Part shown: piece by piece, positions 63,204-64,000 of the stretch
Numbering within the stretch: position 1 is the first letter of the stretch
Layout: every line of letters begins with the position of its first letter
From: Molossus alvarezi
Taxonomy: Eukaryota; Chordata; Mammalia; Chiroptera; Molossidae
Reading direction: 5' to 3'
DNA length: 64,000 bases
NCBI GenBank assembly: GCA_037176705.1
Contig: CM073887.1
Span: 22,571,501-22,635,500 of the forward strand
Position numbers and translations under genes: made by a program
The notes under the pieces: model-generated
The model's input: the letters and a program-made list of their open reading frames with translations, nothing else
The model's database searches: none
What the model was told of the DNA's origin: nothing

Positions 63204-64000
63204 CTAGAGAATCAAATGAAGAGCTTCAATCAAAAGAGCAGACTCACTTTTTACCCATTTCCAGTAATACCCTCAGGCTGCTTTATTTAAACTGTATTTA
63301 TTCCAAAAAGTAAGACGCTGAGCTTGATAATACTTCCATATTAATAAATAACACATATCCACTGATATATACACACAGGCACACATACTCCTTATAAAAT
63401 GGAACTAGATAAATTCTTCTTTTACAGTAGCATTCTAAAGTAAACACCCCCAAATATATCAAAATTTTGCAGCACTAACATTCTATGGATAAAACTGTTT
63501 GATTCTTATTTAGCAATCAGCAATTATTCATGAGCATGTGTAACTTCTTTATAATAAAATTACTACTTAACCTATGCATAGTGGTTTTAAAATCTAGAAA
63601 TTTTCTTTGTTTTGGAGAAAATTAGAAGCTAGATTTACTCAAAATAAAAAGAAGTGGGCGTAGCTAAAAAAGAAAACATAGAAATAAGTCAAAAGAAACA
63701 AACCCGTACAGAAACACATAAAGTCTACCTTAAGAAACATTTATTAGAAAAATAGAATTGTTATAAACACTCATTATTACAAAGATTGAAACCATATCAC
63801 TACAGCCTGTAAACATGTTTACAATCTCTGTCCTCCAATTAAGAAAAGATTGTACTCGGCTTATTTCTAAATAAATAGTCTAAATAAACACACAAGAACT
63901 TATTAACTTCAAAATATAAGCTCTTACTATGTAAGAAAAATGGAGAATATGAGTGGTGCCCCCACCACTGCACATTTCATATGAACACAAAATTTCAGTC
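63204..64000. other. Intron sequence 5' of the first LRBA exon
   Basis: AT-rich, no repeat or gene recognised. Confidence 0.7.

Noticed and set aside
1..64000. CRISPR-like array from regularly recurring similar sequences
   Set aside because: The recurring units are dispersed SINEs with their own target duplications; spacing is irregular and the DNA is vertebrate.

Overview
The window is vertebrate nuclear DNA from a bat. It is AT-rich, nearly all intronic, and crowded with tRNA-derived SINEs of the bat Ves type, which start with a GCCCTGGCC head and end in a TC-rich stretch, a GTGAGGAT motif and an A-tail. I count 47 copies, plus L1, MIR, L2, MaLR-like LTR and DNA-transposon relics. No prokaryotic or organellar feature is present.

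The only gene I can support is LRBA (lipopolysaccharide-responsive, beige-like anchor protein) on the minus strand. The window holds 18 consecutive internal coding exons, from 63203 (5' side) down to 1452 (3' side), 3523 coding bases or about 1174 codons. Each exon is bounded by AG and GT. All 17 junctions join in a compatible phase with no stop, so the gene looks intact; both ends of the gene lie outside the window. Exons from 63203 to 42973 encode the conserved alpha-solenoid part that LRBA shares with neurobeachin. The 1026-base exon at 26996-28021 encodes an acidic, disordered linker. Exons 25776 to 15740 encode a second conserved helical block. Exons 12398-11957 and 1585-1452 encode Ser-rich linkers ahead of the PH-BEACH-WD40 end, which is not in the window. 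LRBA is a cytosolic, membrane-peripheral BEACH scaffold known to protect CTLA-4 from lysosomal degradation.

Region by region: 1-12 kb holds the most 3' exon and a 10.4 kb intron with SINEs, L1 relics and a mariner-like MITE. 12-28 kb is exon-rich. 28-43 kb is one 15 kb intron with a GC-rich island, a purine tract, two hAT-type relics and SINEs. 43-50 kb is exon-rich with a five-SINE cluster. 50-55 kb is a decayed L1 carrying five SINEs, followed by another SINE and a MaLR-like LTR. 56-64 kb holds the four most 5' exons and a three-SINE stack.

I do not see an undescribed gene system. The points most worth checking are splice-site architecture in LRBA, a strong SINE orientation bias, unusual SINE structures, and an unexplained GC-rich block at 29.46-30.2 kb. 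Repeat family names and the comparison with human LRBA come from memory, not from a search.
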